Source: Bacillus pinisoli (GTDB taxonomy: Bacteria > Bacillota > Bacilli > Bacillales > SA4). Taken from it: a stretch of DNA of 64,000 nucleotides. The DNA lies in assembly GCF_023036475.1 (NCBI RefSeq), contig NZ_JAJQKI010000003.1, forward strand, positions 124,001 to 188,000, in the 5' to 3' direction. The notes beneath the pieces are model-generated. The model had not been told where the DNA came from. It saw only the letters and a list, made by a program, of their open reading frames with translations, and ran no database searches. Positions 54,133 to 62,609 of this stretch are shown here, in pieces. Positions within the stretch are counted from its first letter, which is position 1, and the number at the start of each line of letters is the position of its first letter. The position numbers were made by a program, and so were the translations under genes.

Positions 54133-55272
54133 ATGGAACTATTATACAAACGGTGTGCGGGTTTAGATGTTCATGCAGAAACAATTGTAGCTTGTGTATT
54201 GTTGGGTGAATCTGAAACTGACATGGAAAAGGAGATTGAAACCTTTCCTACTTTAACGAAAGATTTATTTCGCCTATTAAAGTGGCTAGAGGAAAAACAG
54301 GTTACCCATATTGCGATGGAAAGCACCGGGATTTATTGGAAACCTGTTTACAATATTTTAGAAGATTTCTTTGATATTACCTTAGCTAATGCACAAAGAA
54401 TTAAGAACGTTCCAGGTAGAAAAACAGATGTTTCAGATGCAGAATGGATCGCCAAATTATTAAGACATGGCTTGATTGAAAAAAGCTTTGTTCCTCCTGA
54501 AGACTTTCGTAATCTTCGTGATTTAACACGTCTTAGAAAGAAGTGGATTGGTCATATGACATCTGAAAAGAATCGGATTCAGAAAGTACTCGAGGCTTCA
54601 AACATCAAATTGGGAACCGTTATTTCAGATGTATTTGGAGTTTCAGGAAGAAAGCTCTTAGAAAAACTAATGACGGAAGGTTATATAGATTCGGAAGAAG
54701 TTGAACAGAGAATCCACGGAAAGATGGCACATAAGAGACAATTAATTACCGATTCATTATTTGGAACATTGAATGATCATCAGATTTTTCTTATCAAGCA
54801 ATCTTGGATGCACATTGTAAACCTGGAAGAATTAATAGCTGAAATTGAGAAAAGAATCGATGACGTTTTAGTAAAGTATCAAAAAGAAGTAAATCTTCTT
54901 ATTACAATGCCAGGTATTAAGAAAGACACAGCTGCGGTTATCTTGGCTGAAATAGGTGTGGATATGATTCAATTTCCAACCTCTAAACACCTCGCCTCTT
55001 GGGCAGGTTTGTCACCCGGTAATCATGAAAGTGCAGGGAAACGAAAGAGTTCACGAACGATGAATGGAAATCCACACATAAAATCTGCTTTATGTGAAGC
55101 TGCCTGGGCTGTTTCACGAAGTCGAAATAAAAGATTATCAACTAAATATTGGTCATTGGCTGCAAGAAGAGGAAAGAAAAAAGCACTCGTTGCGATAGCA
55201 CACCGAATGCTTACGATTGTCTATCACATGCTTTTAAACAAGGAACCCTACCACGAGACACCCGTAAACTAG
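54133..55272 (+). CDS. IS110-family transposase (DEDD recombinase)
   Basis: A 379-aa intact transposase. N-terminal RuvC-like DEDD domain (~1-160): D12 in AGLDVHAETIV, E in AMESTGIYWKPVY (~64), and D/D in RKTDVSDAEWIAKLL (~95-100). The C-terminal Transposase_20 domain (~255-345) has LLITMPGIKKDTAAVILAEIG, then LASWAGLSPGNHESAGKRKSS with the proposed catalytic serine region. No frameshift or stop, so the element could be active. Ribosome binding site GAAGGAAGAGTGG precedes the ATG at 54133. Confidence 0.95.
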   Translation: MELLYKRCAGLDVHAETIVACVLLGESETDMEKEIETFPTLTKDLFRLLKWLEEKQVTHIAMESTGIYWKPVYNILEDFFDITLANAQRIKNVPGRKTDVSDAEWIAKLLRHGLIEKSFVPPEDFRNLRDLTRLRKKWIGHMTSEKNRIQKVLEASNIKLGTVISDVFGVSGRKLLEKLMTEGYIDSEEVEQRIHGKMAHKRQLITDSLFGTLNDHQIFLIKQSWMHIVNLEELIAEIEKRIDDVLVKYQKEVNLLITMPGIKKDTAAVILAEIGVDMIQFPTSKHLASWAGLSPGNHESAGKRKSSRTMNGNPHIKSALCEAAWAVSRSRNKRLSTKYWSLAARRGKKKALVAIAHRMLTIVYHMLLNKEPYHETPVN

Positions 55273-55551
55273 CAGTATAGACAAACAATAAAAAAGTTAT
55301 ACGAGAAACCTTAAATTAAGGTAGCTCTACTTTCCTATTGTAAAATTTAATTAGTATTAGGATAAACAGTTCGGGTGAAGTTTAAACCCTATAATTATTT
55401 TCACAGAAAAGAGCAACTATCTAAATTTAAAGCAGAAGCTTTGTACTACCAAGTAAAAATCCGGCTTTTGGGATTTTTACGAAAGCAACAATCTATACGA
55501 AAACAGCCTTAATATAAGGCCAACTATAATACCCTGCATGCAAGTCACCTA

Positions 55552-55582
55552 AACCAAATCGCGTAATGATTTGGTTTTTTAT
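55552..55582 (+). terminator. Plus-strand terminator
   Basis: Perfect 9-bp stem AACCAAATC / GATTTGGTT with a 7-nt loop and TTTTATT. Probably the original terminator of the 63-aa gene at 53590. Confidence 0.88.
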
Positions 55583-55606
55583 TGTGGCTTTGGATTCTTA
55601 ATCTGC

Positions 55607-55644
55607 AATAAAAAACGCATAGATATAAAAATATCCATGCGTTT
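55607..55644 (-). terminator. Terminator of ysxE (spoVID-ysxE)
   Basis: Stem AAACGCAT-GATAT / ATATC-ATGCGTTT with a bulge, T run on the minus strand (TTTTTTATTG). Confidence 0.88.
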
Positions 55645-55663
55645 CACTACAAGATTAACTCTA

Positions 55664-56710
55664 TCAAGTTATTTGTGCCTCCTGCGCTTCTTGCTGCTTT
55701 CTTTTTTCCTCATGCATCATCACATTCGTCAGGAAGTATTCAATATTCTTCATTTGCCAATATGCTCTTTGTAAATGTTGGACATGCTCTCTTTCCGATT
55801 TCCCTTTTTTATTTTTTCGATATTCTTGTACAGCTTTATATAGGCTTTCGGGATAGGCAAGTTGAGCCATGAAGAGTGTAAGTTCATCTTCTCGAAGTGG
55901 ATATTGCTTTTGATAGGCTTGAAACCATTGAAACCTGTCGTCATTTTGAAACGGAAAAGTCTTACAAGAACGATAGAAGAAATACAGAAGGTCATAAATA
56001 GCTGGTGTTCTCTTAGCGCGCTCAAAATTGATCAAATACCCGTTTCCTTCAACATTATATAAGTAATGCTGAAAAGATGGCTTTCCATGGGTAAACGCCG
56101 TTCTATAATTCTTTTTTTCCTTCATTTGTTCATGCCATTCGTCTAATTTCCGTGAAGCAAAGTCACTTGCACGAGTTAGTTCATGGTAGTACGTACAAAA
56201 ATACAACTCAAAAGGAGACATATACGTCTTTTCCTCGCATTGTTCCACATATCTCTCTAAGTTTATTTTTCTCTTCTTCCACTTATCTTTCTCCGTTTCA
56301 ACAAGCTTTTCAATTTCCTCTTCTGAGACTTGTTCATCTTTAGAAGTTTTAGCATGAAGTTCTCCGAGCTGCTTAAAAAGCTTAAACGCATGATCATTTC
56401 GTTCTTCCTCTTGGTTAGCTGACAACCAAGGCATTACATAATAAGCTGACTGTTGTTGGTCAAACACAAAATAAGAACCCGCTGTTGTTCGATAAACAGG
56501 TACCGCCATACCATAACCTTTATAATGTAAAAACTTCAATGTACGTTCATATTGTTGAAGTTCAGTAGGAGACAGAGTTGTTTTCTTCACAGCTAGTGTG
56601 CCATGTTGGGAATACACCTTCTTTATTGAGCCCCTATCCTCTACATAATCGGCCTTTATTCCATATTCATTTAATAAAGCTTGAATCGCAAAGTCTAATT
56701 TAGTGGTCAT
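55664..56710 (-). CDS. ysxE: YsxE, CotS-like spore coat kinase-fold protein
   Basis: A 348-aa member of the CotS/YutH/YsxE group, aminoglycoside-phosphotransferase (APH)-like fold. The motif GELHAKTSKDEQ and FTHGKPSFQHYLYNVEGNGYLINFERAK (~215-240) correspond to the APH catalytic and metal loops, but the expected HxDxxxxN is HGKPSFQH; Asp is absent, so it is probably not a kinase. Spore coat/crust protein in B. subtilis. ATG 56710 is preceded by AGGAGGTG. Transcribed after spoVID. Confidence 0.9.
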   Translation of the reverse strand: MTTKLDFAIQALLNEYGIKADYVEDRGSIKKVYSQHGTLAVKKTTLSPTELQQYERTLKFLHYKGYGMAVPVYRTTAGSYFVFDQQQSAYYVMPWLSANQEEERNDHAFKLFKQLGELHAKTSKDEQVSEEEIEKLVETEKDKWKKRKINLERYVEQCEEKTYMSPFELYFCTYYHELTRASDFASRKLDEWHEQMKEKKNYRTAFTHGKPSFQHYLYNVEGNGYLINFERAKRTPAIYDLLYFFYRSCKTFPFQNDDRFQWFQAYQKQYPLREDELTLFMAQLAYPESLYKAVQEYRKNKKGKSEREHVQHLQRAYWQMKNIEYFLTNVMMHEEKRKQQEAQEAQIT

Positions 56711-56793
56711 GTCTGCACCTCCTTTTTACCAGTTAGTACATTAACAAACTATTATCCTCTTAATTTCTAAAAGCTGCTTTATACTAAAGAAAG

Positions 56794-56821
56794 ACGTGAG
56801 GAGCTAACACTCTCTCACGTT
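56794..56821 (-). terminator. Terminator after spoVID
   Basis: Stem ACGTGAG / CTCACGT, followed by CTTTCTTTAG on the minus strand (moderate T tract), in the gap to ysxE. Confidence 0.7.
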
Positions 56822-56829
56822 TTCTTGTA

Positions 56830-57990
56830 CTATCTTAAGTTACCTACAGCCACAGGGATATATAGAATCTGTCCTTCTGCAAGATGCTCTCGGTCTAAAT
56901 GATTGACTCTTATTAATGTTTGCGCCTGTACATCGTATCTCTCCGCAATAATTTCAAGAGTCTCATCCTTTTGAACAATACACATCTTTAATCGCGTCGT
57001 TTCTGCTTCTTCTTCCTTAGCAAAGATCTTAGTTAGGTATAACGCATTTTCATCACGCTTTGTTGTACCTTCTTCTTGATCATCCGAAGCTTTCACAGCA
57101 GGTGTTTCGACACGACTCTTAAACTCTAATTGTGGGCCTGCATTTCTTGCTAGTACAGGCACTTCCTCTTCTTCTACTTCCTCTTCTATCTGTTCCGCAA
57201 TAGCTTCAACTGTTTCTTCAGCCTGATCCTCAGCAGCATCTAACTCAGGATCTCTCTTTGCCTCAACAACGAAAGGAGTGTATGGATCTTGTTCCTCAGC
57301 CTCCTCCACATCATTCTCCTTATACAGAGATCCTCTCATAAGAGGTTGTACAAGCTCTTCTTCTTCTTCCTCTACTGCTACAGGAACCTCTGGTGTTGCA
57401 GGTGCTTTCTCTTTAACCTCTTCTGCTACTTCTGCTACTTTCTCTTCAACGACTTCTGCTACTTCTGCTACTTTATCTTCTACTTCTTCTTCCACATCCT
57501 CTATCACGCTTTCAATTGGTTGAAGTGGTTGTGGTTGCTCTGGTGCAGCCTCACTTCGATCTACATCCTCATAAATTCCAGTGATAGAAAGCTCTGCCTC
57601 CAGTAAGAGATTTCCTCTTTGTGGCAATTCATAATCAAAGCTCTCAATGGTCACATATACATCGTTTAAGCTTTGAATTCTGTTTTTAGGGATAGTGATA
57701 TCAATTGGAAACTTGTGTTTTAAGATAGATAATCCTTCTTCGTTCGTCGCAACCTCTTGGACCGTTCTGGCACCAGTTGGTAAAGACGAGCCTTCTCTCT
57801 CTGAATCATCTGCATGATACTCCCCTGTTAACATTAGCCCACCTCTAACAGATATATATTGATCATGCTCTTGGATGATGATTTCAGGATCAAGTGACAT
57901 TGACAACAATTCTGCTACTTCCTGTCCTCTTTCAAACCAAATGGACTCTTCTACAGAAAATCGTATCGCCGATTGCTTTTCAACTGTCAA
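56830..57990 (-). CDS. spoVID: SpoVID, LysM spore coat morphogenetic protein
   Basis: A 386-aa protein, TTG start 57990 with AAGGAGG. The N-terminal domain (~1-135; RFSVEESIWFERGQEVAELLSMSLDPEIIIQE) is typical of SpoVID. The middle ~200 residues are Glu/Val/Ala-rich. The C-terminal LysM is at ~335-385 (CIVQKDETLEIIAERYDVQ ... EGQILYIPVAV). It drives coat encasement and binds SafA and SpoIVA; SafA is also in the window. Order hemL ... spoVID-ysxE-valS as in Bacillus. Confidence 0.94.
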   Translation of the reverse strand: MTVEKQSAIRFSVEESIWFERGQEVAELLSMSLDPEIIIQEHDQYISVRGGLMLTGEYHADDSEREGSSLPTGARTVQEVATNEEGLSILKHKFPIDITIPKNRIQSLNDVYVTIESFDYELPQRGNLLLEAELSITGIYEDVDRSEAAPEQPQPLQPIESVIEDVEEEVEDKVAEVAEVVEEKVAEVAEEVKEKAPATPEVPVAVEEEEEELVQPLMRGSLYKENDVEEAEEQDPYTPFVVEAKRDPELDAAEDQAEETVEAIAEQIEEEVEEEEVPVLARNAGPQLEFKSRVETPAVKASDDQEEGTTKRDENALYLTKIFAKEEEAETTRLKMCIVQKDETLEIIAERYDVQAQTLIRVNHLDREHLAEGQILYIPVAVGNLR

Positions 57991-58164
57991 AGTCCGTTCC
58001 TCCTTTCAAACCCTCCTAAATATTTACGATGTCATTATGAATTTATGATAGTCTACGCTTGTTTATGAGAAAAATTTTATATTCAAGAGAAACTTCTTAA
58101 CGTTTTTTTACTTTAACTGGTTTACTTTCACTTTGTATGACGGAAATTTAAGAATATGTATAAC

Positions 58165-58203
58165 AAAAGCTGTAGGAGCCCTGTTGGACCACTACAGCTT
58201 TTT
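58165..58203 (-). terminator. Terminator of the YfkN-like gene
   Basis: Perfect 11-bp stem AAAAGCTGTAG / CTACAGCTTTT with T tract TTTTGTTATAC on the minus strand. Confidence 0.9.
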
Positions 58204-58205
58204 TA

Positions 58206-61200
58206 TTATTCATATATTCTTTTGATTCGTCCCTCACTCTTATATTCAAAAGGCTTAGGGAGGGATTTTATAAATTCCATTGTCGCCTCTAAATCTCCAG
58301 GACCCACTTCCATGTTTGTAGCTCTTGAACTAAATTCCGTTTTACCATACATAAAACTATTGATAACCACGGTATATTCTTTTTCTAAGTCAATCTTACT
58401 TCCATCTGGTAAGAAAAGATCTCCTACTTTTCCAGTCTTTGTGGCGTCATTATACGTATACGTATACGTGAACCCAGAAACGAAATAATCAAGTCCCTTT
58501 GCAGAAATCTGTAAATTCATAATCTCATATAAATCCTGTCCACTTAAACTAATCTTATTAAGGACATTACCGAATGGTTGGACAGCAAACACATCTCCAA
58601 ACGTTACTTCTCCTGCTTCCATTGGTGCACGAACTCCTCCACCATTCATTAAAGCAAAGTCAGCATTCATAGCAGCTCTCATACCATCTGCAATTAGATT
58701 ACCAAGACCAAAATCACCAAATTCGCGTGTAACAGTAGGATAACTCTTTTCAAGAGTATATAAAGATTCACCTACTACTGCTGCTTTAATTGGCTCAACC
58801 TTAGCAGCGTACTTTGCCATAATAGCAGCAACTGTTGGGTCTGGTGTGTAATCACTTTGGTATACAGTAACTATGTCAGCTACCTTATGATAGATATCAC
58901 CAGTAAATGGATCTATTTCAATATCAACATCTGAGAATGCAGATCCATAAGAATAAGCTTGAACAATTAATTTATTATCTACGATTCTATTAACTTTTAC
59001 ATGGTTATGTGCAGCAAAAATGACATCCACTTCATCATTAATTTGTTCAGCAATTCGACTCGCATCAAATGCATCTGTATATCCCGTTTGAGCTGCTGGA
59101 TTATGGGCTAATACAATGATTGCCTCAACACCTTGGCTCTTTAGTTCTGCCGTATACTTGTTAATCGCTTGCACTTCGTCCGTGATTTTTAATGTCTCGT
59201 TTCCTTTACGAACGATCATATCTGGTGTTTCTTGTGTGACCACTCCGATAAATCCAATTTTCTGTCCACCAAGAGTGTGAACTGTATAAGGTGCTGTAAT
59301 TAGTTGACCATCTCTTGTATCAAATGCATTTGCTGCAACCATAGGGAAATCGGTACCATCATAACCTGGATTTCCATTTGGATGATCTCCACCGTAAAGA
59401 ATGCGACGAAGCTCATCGATTCCCTCATCAAATTCATGATTTCCAAGCGTTCCTGCATCAAAGCCCATTGCTTCTAGTACTTCAATAGTTGGCTCATCTT
59501 GGAATAAAGCAGAAATTAATGGACTTCCACCAATCATATCACCTGCATGAACAAGTAAAGTGTTTGGATTCGTTGCTTCTCTTTCTTTTAATGCTGCTGC
59601 TGTATATTCAATTTTACCAGCAGGAATTTTATCTTTTCCTATTAAACTAGTCGTATCTAGCTGTCCATGTAAATCATTTAAACCTAAGATTTGAACTTTT
59701 ACACCTCGGTTTAAGTCAATCGTAAAGATTCCAAAACCTTTTGCATCTGTAGTACCGGTAAAAGTAAATGGACTTCTCTCAGTAATATATTGCTCTGCTT
59801 TTGGAGAAGTTGTAAATGTGACATTTACCTCTTCTGAGATCGGTGCAATAGCCCAATTGTTATCGGCTGTTGGAGTAATTTCCTTAACTTCAGAAATATA
59901 ATCCATTAAGATTTGGCGATTTTCATCTGCAGAATCTACAACCATTTCACTGACCTTCACACCTGGGAAGTTCCCACCACCACCAGCACGGTAATTATTT
60001 GTAACCACAATAAAATCCTGATCTAAATCTAAAGATTCTCCATTATATTCTAAGTTCACGACACGGCTTGAGTCAGGATTTAATAATTCACCTTTTAAAC
60101 CATACTTAGCAGGTTGTGTAACATCAATTTGATACTCTACTCCATCTATCACATCAAAATTATAGACTGGAAAAGCTGGATTTAATAACTCTTGAGTATC
60201 TGTTTTTGAAACGTCAATTTGATTAAACTTTCCTGCTGACATTTCCAGCCACTCTTTAACAGTTGAACCTTTAACCTTAATAGCTTTTAAGGTATTATCG
60301 TATAAATATAAATCTCCAGCACTTCGGATTGTCAAATCACCTTTTTTAATTTCAGTGTACTCATCAACACCATTACGCCCCGCTTTAAAAGGAGCACCAA
60401 CTGATAAAATAGGGAGATGTTTATACTCTGGCTTGTTCAATTCAATGTATTTCTCAACATACCACTTTTGAGCGTTCGTAACTACTTGAATGGATGGATC
60501 ATCTTGAACTAAAGCAAAGTAGCTGTAGATATCATCAGTTGTCGTACCGATCGGTGTATTTACATATTTAATTGTTGCCGCATGATCAGCTTGCACAGCA
60601 TCCAATATTGCTTGATCAGGCTGCACCTTGTCAATTTCTTTAGTAAAAGATTGAGAATTGGCTACCGACCATTTTCCCTTTACTTTTTGAAGTGTTAGAT
60701 CGATAATTCCTAACGATCTACCTCCAAATCCAGCTTGTACTGCTGCCACACCATTAATGGTTCCCTTATTGTTGTCTACTCCTGGTAATAGTTGTCCTGA
60801 AGCATCTTTAAATAAAGGATCTAAATTAATGCCAGGAAACGTTTTATGAGTATGAGAGAAAGTAATAGCATCAATTCCTTCTACCTTACTAAGTGCATAA
60901 ACAGTATCTTCTGTATTAGCTTCATTTCCACTAAATCCAGAATGAGCTAGAGCAATAATGACATCCGCTCCTTCTTCTTTCATCTGCGGAATAAATTTAT
61001 TAGCTGTTTCTACGATATTTTTTGTAATGACTTTTCCATCAAGATGAGCTTTGTCCCATTCATTGATTTGAGGTGGAACAAAACCAATGTATCCAATTTT
61101 AATTACATTTGTTTTCCCAGATTTATCAGTTACTTTTTTATTTACGATCTTATAAGGAGCATATTTGTTTACATCATTAGTTGGGTCTTGATCTCGGTCA

Positions 61201-61706
61201 TCAACATATACATTTGCATTGACGAATGGAAAGTTGGCATCATCATATACTTCGTCTAGAAATTCTAGTCCATAATTAAACTCATGATTTCCTAAAGTCG
61301 CCATATCATAGCCCATTAAATTCATAGCCTTTATAACAGGATGTAACTCCCCATCCTCTAAAGGATCTATTTTAGCTTTGTATGTGCCAAGTGGAGTACC
61401 TTGTATGAGATCACCGTTGTCTACTAACACAGTGTTTTTTACTTCTGCCCTAGCTTGTTTAATTAAAGTGGCAGTCTTCGCAAGTCCAAGCTTTGGTGCT
61501 TCAGCATTCTTGTAGTAATCAAAGTTTACTAGATTCGTATGTATGTCTGTTGTTTCCATGATACGAAGTTCAACCTCTGATTGCACTTTACTCACAGACG
61601 TTTTTGTAGCGCTTACATTAGTTGACATAAAAGGTGTTACCAGAAGAGTTAGTGCAAGTGTACTCGACAGTATCTTTTGACCAATCATTGTACTCCTCAA
61701 TTTCAT
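58206..61706 (-). CDS. YfkN-type secreted 2',3'-cyclic-nucleotide phosphodiesterase / 5'-nucleotidase (double module)
   Basis: A 1166-aa protein. ATG 61706 (MKLRSTMIGQKIL) is preferred, since ATG 61715 lies against the AAAGG site. A signal peptide ends around residue 35 (SATKTSV). Two modules follow, each with a metallophosphoesterase (METTDIHTNL, GNHEFNYG, HSHTHKTF; then ILGLNDLHGQLD, GNHEFDEG, AAHNHV) and a 5'-nucleotidase C-terminal domain (GGGVRAPMEAGEVTFGDVF in the second). Expected to hydrolyse extracellular cyclic and 5'-nucleotides for phosphate and nucleosides. No C-terminal sortase or membrane anchor is visible, unlike B. subtilis YfkN, so it should be released. Confidence 0.92.
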   Translation of the reverse strand: MKLRSTMIGQKILSSTLALTLLVTPFMSTNVSATKTSVSKVQSEVELRIMETTDIHTNLVNFDYYKNAEAPKLGLAKTATLIKQARAEVKNTVLVDNGDLIQGTPLGTYKAKIDPLEDGELHPVIKAMNLMGYDMATLGNHEFNYGLEFLDEVYDDANFPFVNANVYVDDRDQDPTNDVNKYAPYKIVNKKVTDKSGKTNVIKIGYIGFVPPQINEWDKAHLDGKVITKNIVETANKFIPQMKEEGADVIIALAHSGFSGNEANTEDTVYALSKVEGIDAITFSHTHKTFPGINLDPLFKDASGQLLPGVDNNKGTINGVAAVQAGFGGRSLGIIDLTLQKVKGKWSVANSQSFTKEIDKVQPDQAILDAVQADHAATIKYVNTPIGTTTDDIYSYFALVQDDPSIQVVTNAQKWYVEKYIELNKPEYKHLPILSVGAPFKAGRNGVDEYTEIKKGDLTIRSAGDLYLYDNTLKAIKVKGSTVKEWLEMSAGKFNQIDVSKTDTQELLNPAFPVYNFDVIDGVEYQIDVTQPAKYGLKGELLNPDSSRVVNLEYNGESLDLDQDFIVVTNNYRAGGGGNFPGVKVSEMVVDSADENRQILMDYISEVKEITPTADNNWAIAPISEEVNVTFTTSPKAEQYITERSPFTFTGTTDAKGFGIFTIDLNRGVKVQILGLNDLHGQLDTTSLIGKDKIPAGKIEYTAAALKEREATNPNTLLVHAGDMIGGSPLISALFQDEPTIEVLEAMGFDAGTLGNHEFDEGIDELRRILYGGDHPNGNPGYDGTDFPMVAANAFDTRDGQLITAPYTVHTLGGQKIGFIGVVTQETPDMIVRKGNETLKITDEVQAINKYTAELKSQGVEAIIVLAHNPAAQTGYTDAFDASRIAEQINDEVDVIFAAHNHVKVNRIVDNKLIVQAYSYGSAFSDVDIEIDPFTGDIYHKVADIVTVYQSDYTPDPTVAAIMAKYAAKVEPIKAAVVGESLYTLEKSYPTVTREFGDFGLGNLIADGMRAAMNADFALMNGGGVRAPMEAGEVTFGDVFAVQPFGNVLNKISLSGQDLYEIMNLQISAKGLDYFVSGFTYTYTYNDATKTGKVGDLFLPDGSKIDLEKEYTVVINSFMYGKTEFSSRATNMEVGPGDLEATMEFIKSLPKPFEYKSEGRIKRIYE

Positions 61707-62018
61707 AAGATCCATCCTTTATTATTATTTGAGAGACTCTTAATCTCCCCGTTTAATATAGCAGATTAATTAGTAGCTTAGTGTGAAATTTTGGTATCTA
61801 ATCCATTACAAACTTATTACAGAAGAATACTATAAAGACAATGTGTACAACATTTGACATCATTTATTCATCTTGAATGCCACTCTGCCTGAAAGTGGAT
61901 TTATTATGAGAGGGATAGAATGGAGAAAAGGTTAAAAAATTGAGGGTCCTAATCATTAAGACGATTAGGACCCTTTCAATTATGAAGAAGTTTTTCTACA
62001 TGTATAACTAAGTAAATT
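61707..62018. other. Intergenic region between YfkN-like and EamA/SMR-like genes
   Basis: About 312 nt with the YfkN-like 5' UTR and promoter area and a terminator (61934-61981). I looked for Pho-box (TTAACA-type) repeats and saw no convincing pair. No ORF supported. Confidence 0.6.
61934..61981 (-). terminator. Terminator of the EamA/SMR-like gene
   Basis: Long stem AATTGA-GGGTCCTAATC / GATTAGGACCC-TCAATT (one bulged T), then TTTTTTAACC on the minus strand. Confidence 0.9.
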
Positions 62019-62363
62019 CTATTTACCTTTTACTATCCAAAAACCCGTTATTATAATCGTGATTCCAAGAATTGTCCTCCAGCTTGGAACTTCTTTCAAA
62101 AAGATATATCCAATTGCCACACTCACTAAAATCTCCAGTCCTTTAGATACAATCAGAGAGAAGGTTAAATGATCCACTATTTTGGTTAAGAATTTTACTC
62201 CATATCCTATCATTAAACTCGCTGATAGGAAAAAAGGCGAAACTTTAACATAGTACCATAAAGTAGATAAGAAATGAGCGTCAACATGCTTCGTGTGATA
62301 CGCGTATATAGCATTGATTACAAATAACCCGGCTAACATTAACGTTATAGCAAGAAAGATCAT
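62019..62363 (-). CDS. Small EamA/SMR-like membrane protein
   Basis: A 114-aa protein if started at ATG 62363 (MIFLAITLMLAGLFV); the longer ORF adds 25 polar residues not typical of the family. Four membrane segments match small multidrug resistance/EamA half-transporters, and the C-terminal EVPSWRTILGITIIITGFWIVKG motif is characteristic. The usual SMR Glu in helix 1 is not evident (LMLAGLFVIN), so it resembles the EmrE-like proteins of unknown function (e.g. YvaD/EamA types). A ribosome binding site GGAG is 10 nt upstream. Lone gene with own terminator between yfkN and hemL. Confidence 0.7.
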   Translation of the reverse strand: MIFLAITLMLAGLFVINAIYAYHTKHVDAHFLSTLWYYVKVSPFFLSASLMIGYGVKFLTKIVDHLTFSLIVSKGLEILVSVAIGYIFLKEVPSWRTILGITIIITGFWIVKGK

Positions 62364-62469
62364 AGATGTTTTTCTCCAATTTGATTTGTTTCTATCATTT
62401 TGCCTATATGCAACAAATTTATGTAAGGGGAAAAACATTTAGTTAGTCTACTGAATCTTTTGTAACATA

Positions 62470-62503
62470 AAAAAAGACATTGCGAATTTTGCAATGTCTT
62501 TTT
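62470..62503 (-). terminator. Terminator of the hem operon
   Basis: Perfect stem AAAAAGACATTGC / GCAATGTCTTTTT with T run on the minus strand. It is separated from the hemL stop by the 96-bp MITE-like element. Confidence 0.92.
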
Positions 62504-62508
62504 CTTCA

Positions 62509-62604
62509 GGCTCTTGTAAAGATTATATTCGTTAAAATCCCAAAAGCCGGATTTTAACTCGGTAGTACAATGTCCAGTACTAGGAACAAAGTTTTTAAAG
62601 AGCC
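62509..62604 (-). repeat. 96-bp derivative of the MITE-like family
   Basis: Ends GGCTCTTGTAAAG / the inverse of TTTTTAAAGAGCC, inner part matching the intact 192-bp copy in reverse (CCGGATTTTAACTCGGTAG...), but lacking ~100 bp of the left half. Flanks TTTCTTCA / TTACTTTA (6/8). It ends 5 nt before the hemL stop codon on the plus strand. Confidence 0.8.
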
Positions 62605-62609
62605 TTACT

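Larger units (their letters stand above)
53880..55410 (+). mobile_element. IS110-family insertion sequence
   Basis: Ends deduced by comparing the two 192-bp repeats: AGAAAA at 53874-53879 and 55405-55410 borders the element, giving about 1531 bp. One ORF (transposase) is complete. Left non-coding ~253 nt and right ~138 nt. No terminal inverted repeats or target duplication beyond the shared hexamer, as is normal for IS110. No second copy in the window. Confidence 0.85.
53786..55508 (+). repeat. 192-bp MITE-like repeat, copy interrupted by IS110
   Basis: Left part 53786-53879 (94 bp) and right part 55411-55508 (98 bp) add up to 192 bp, the exact length of the intact copy. Flanked by a perfect 8-bp duplication TTAATATA (53778-53785 and 55509-55516), which covers the stop codon of the 63-aa gene. 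Confidence 0.88.

Noticed and set aside
55750-56062. Small ORFs within ysxE
   Set aside because: Other-frame shadows of ysxE without start signals.
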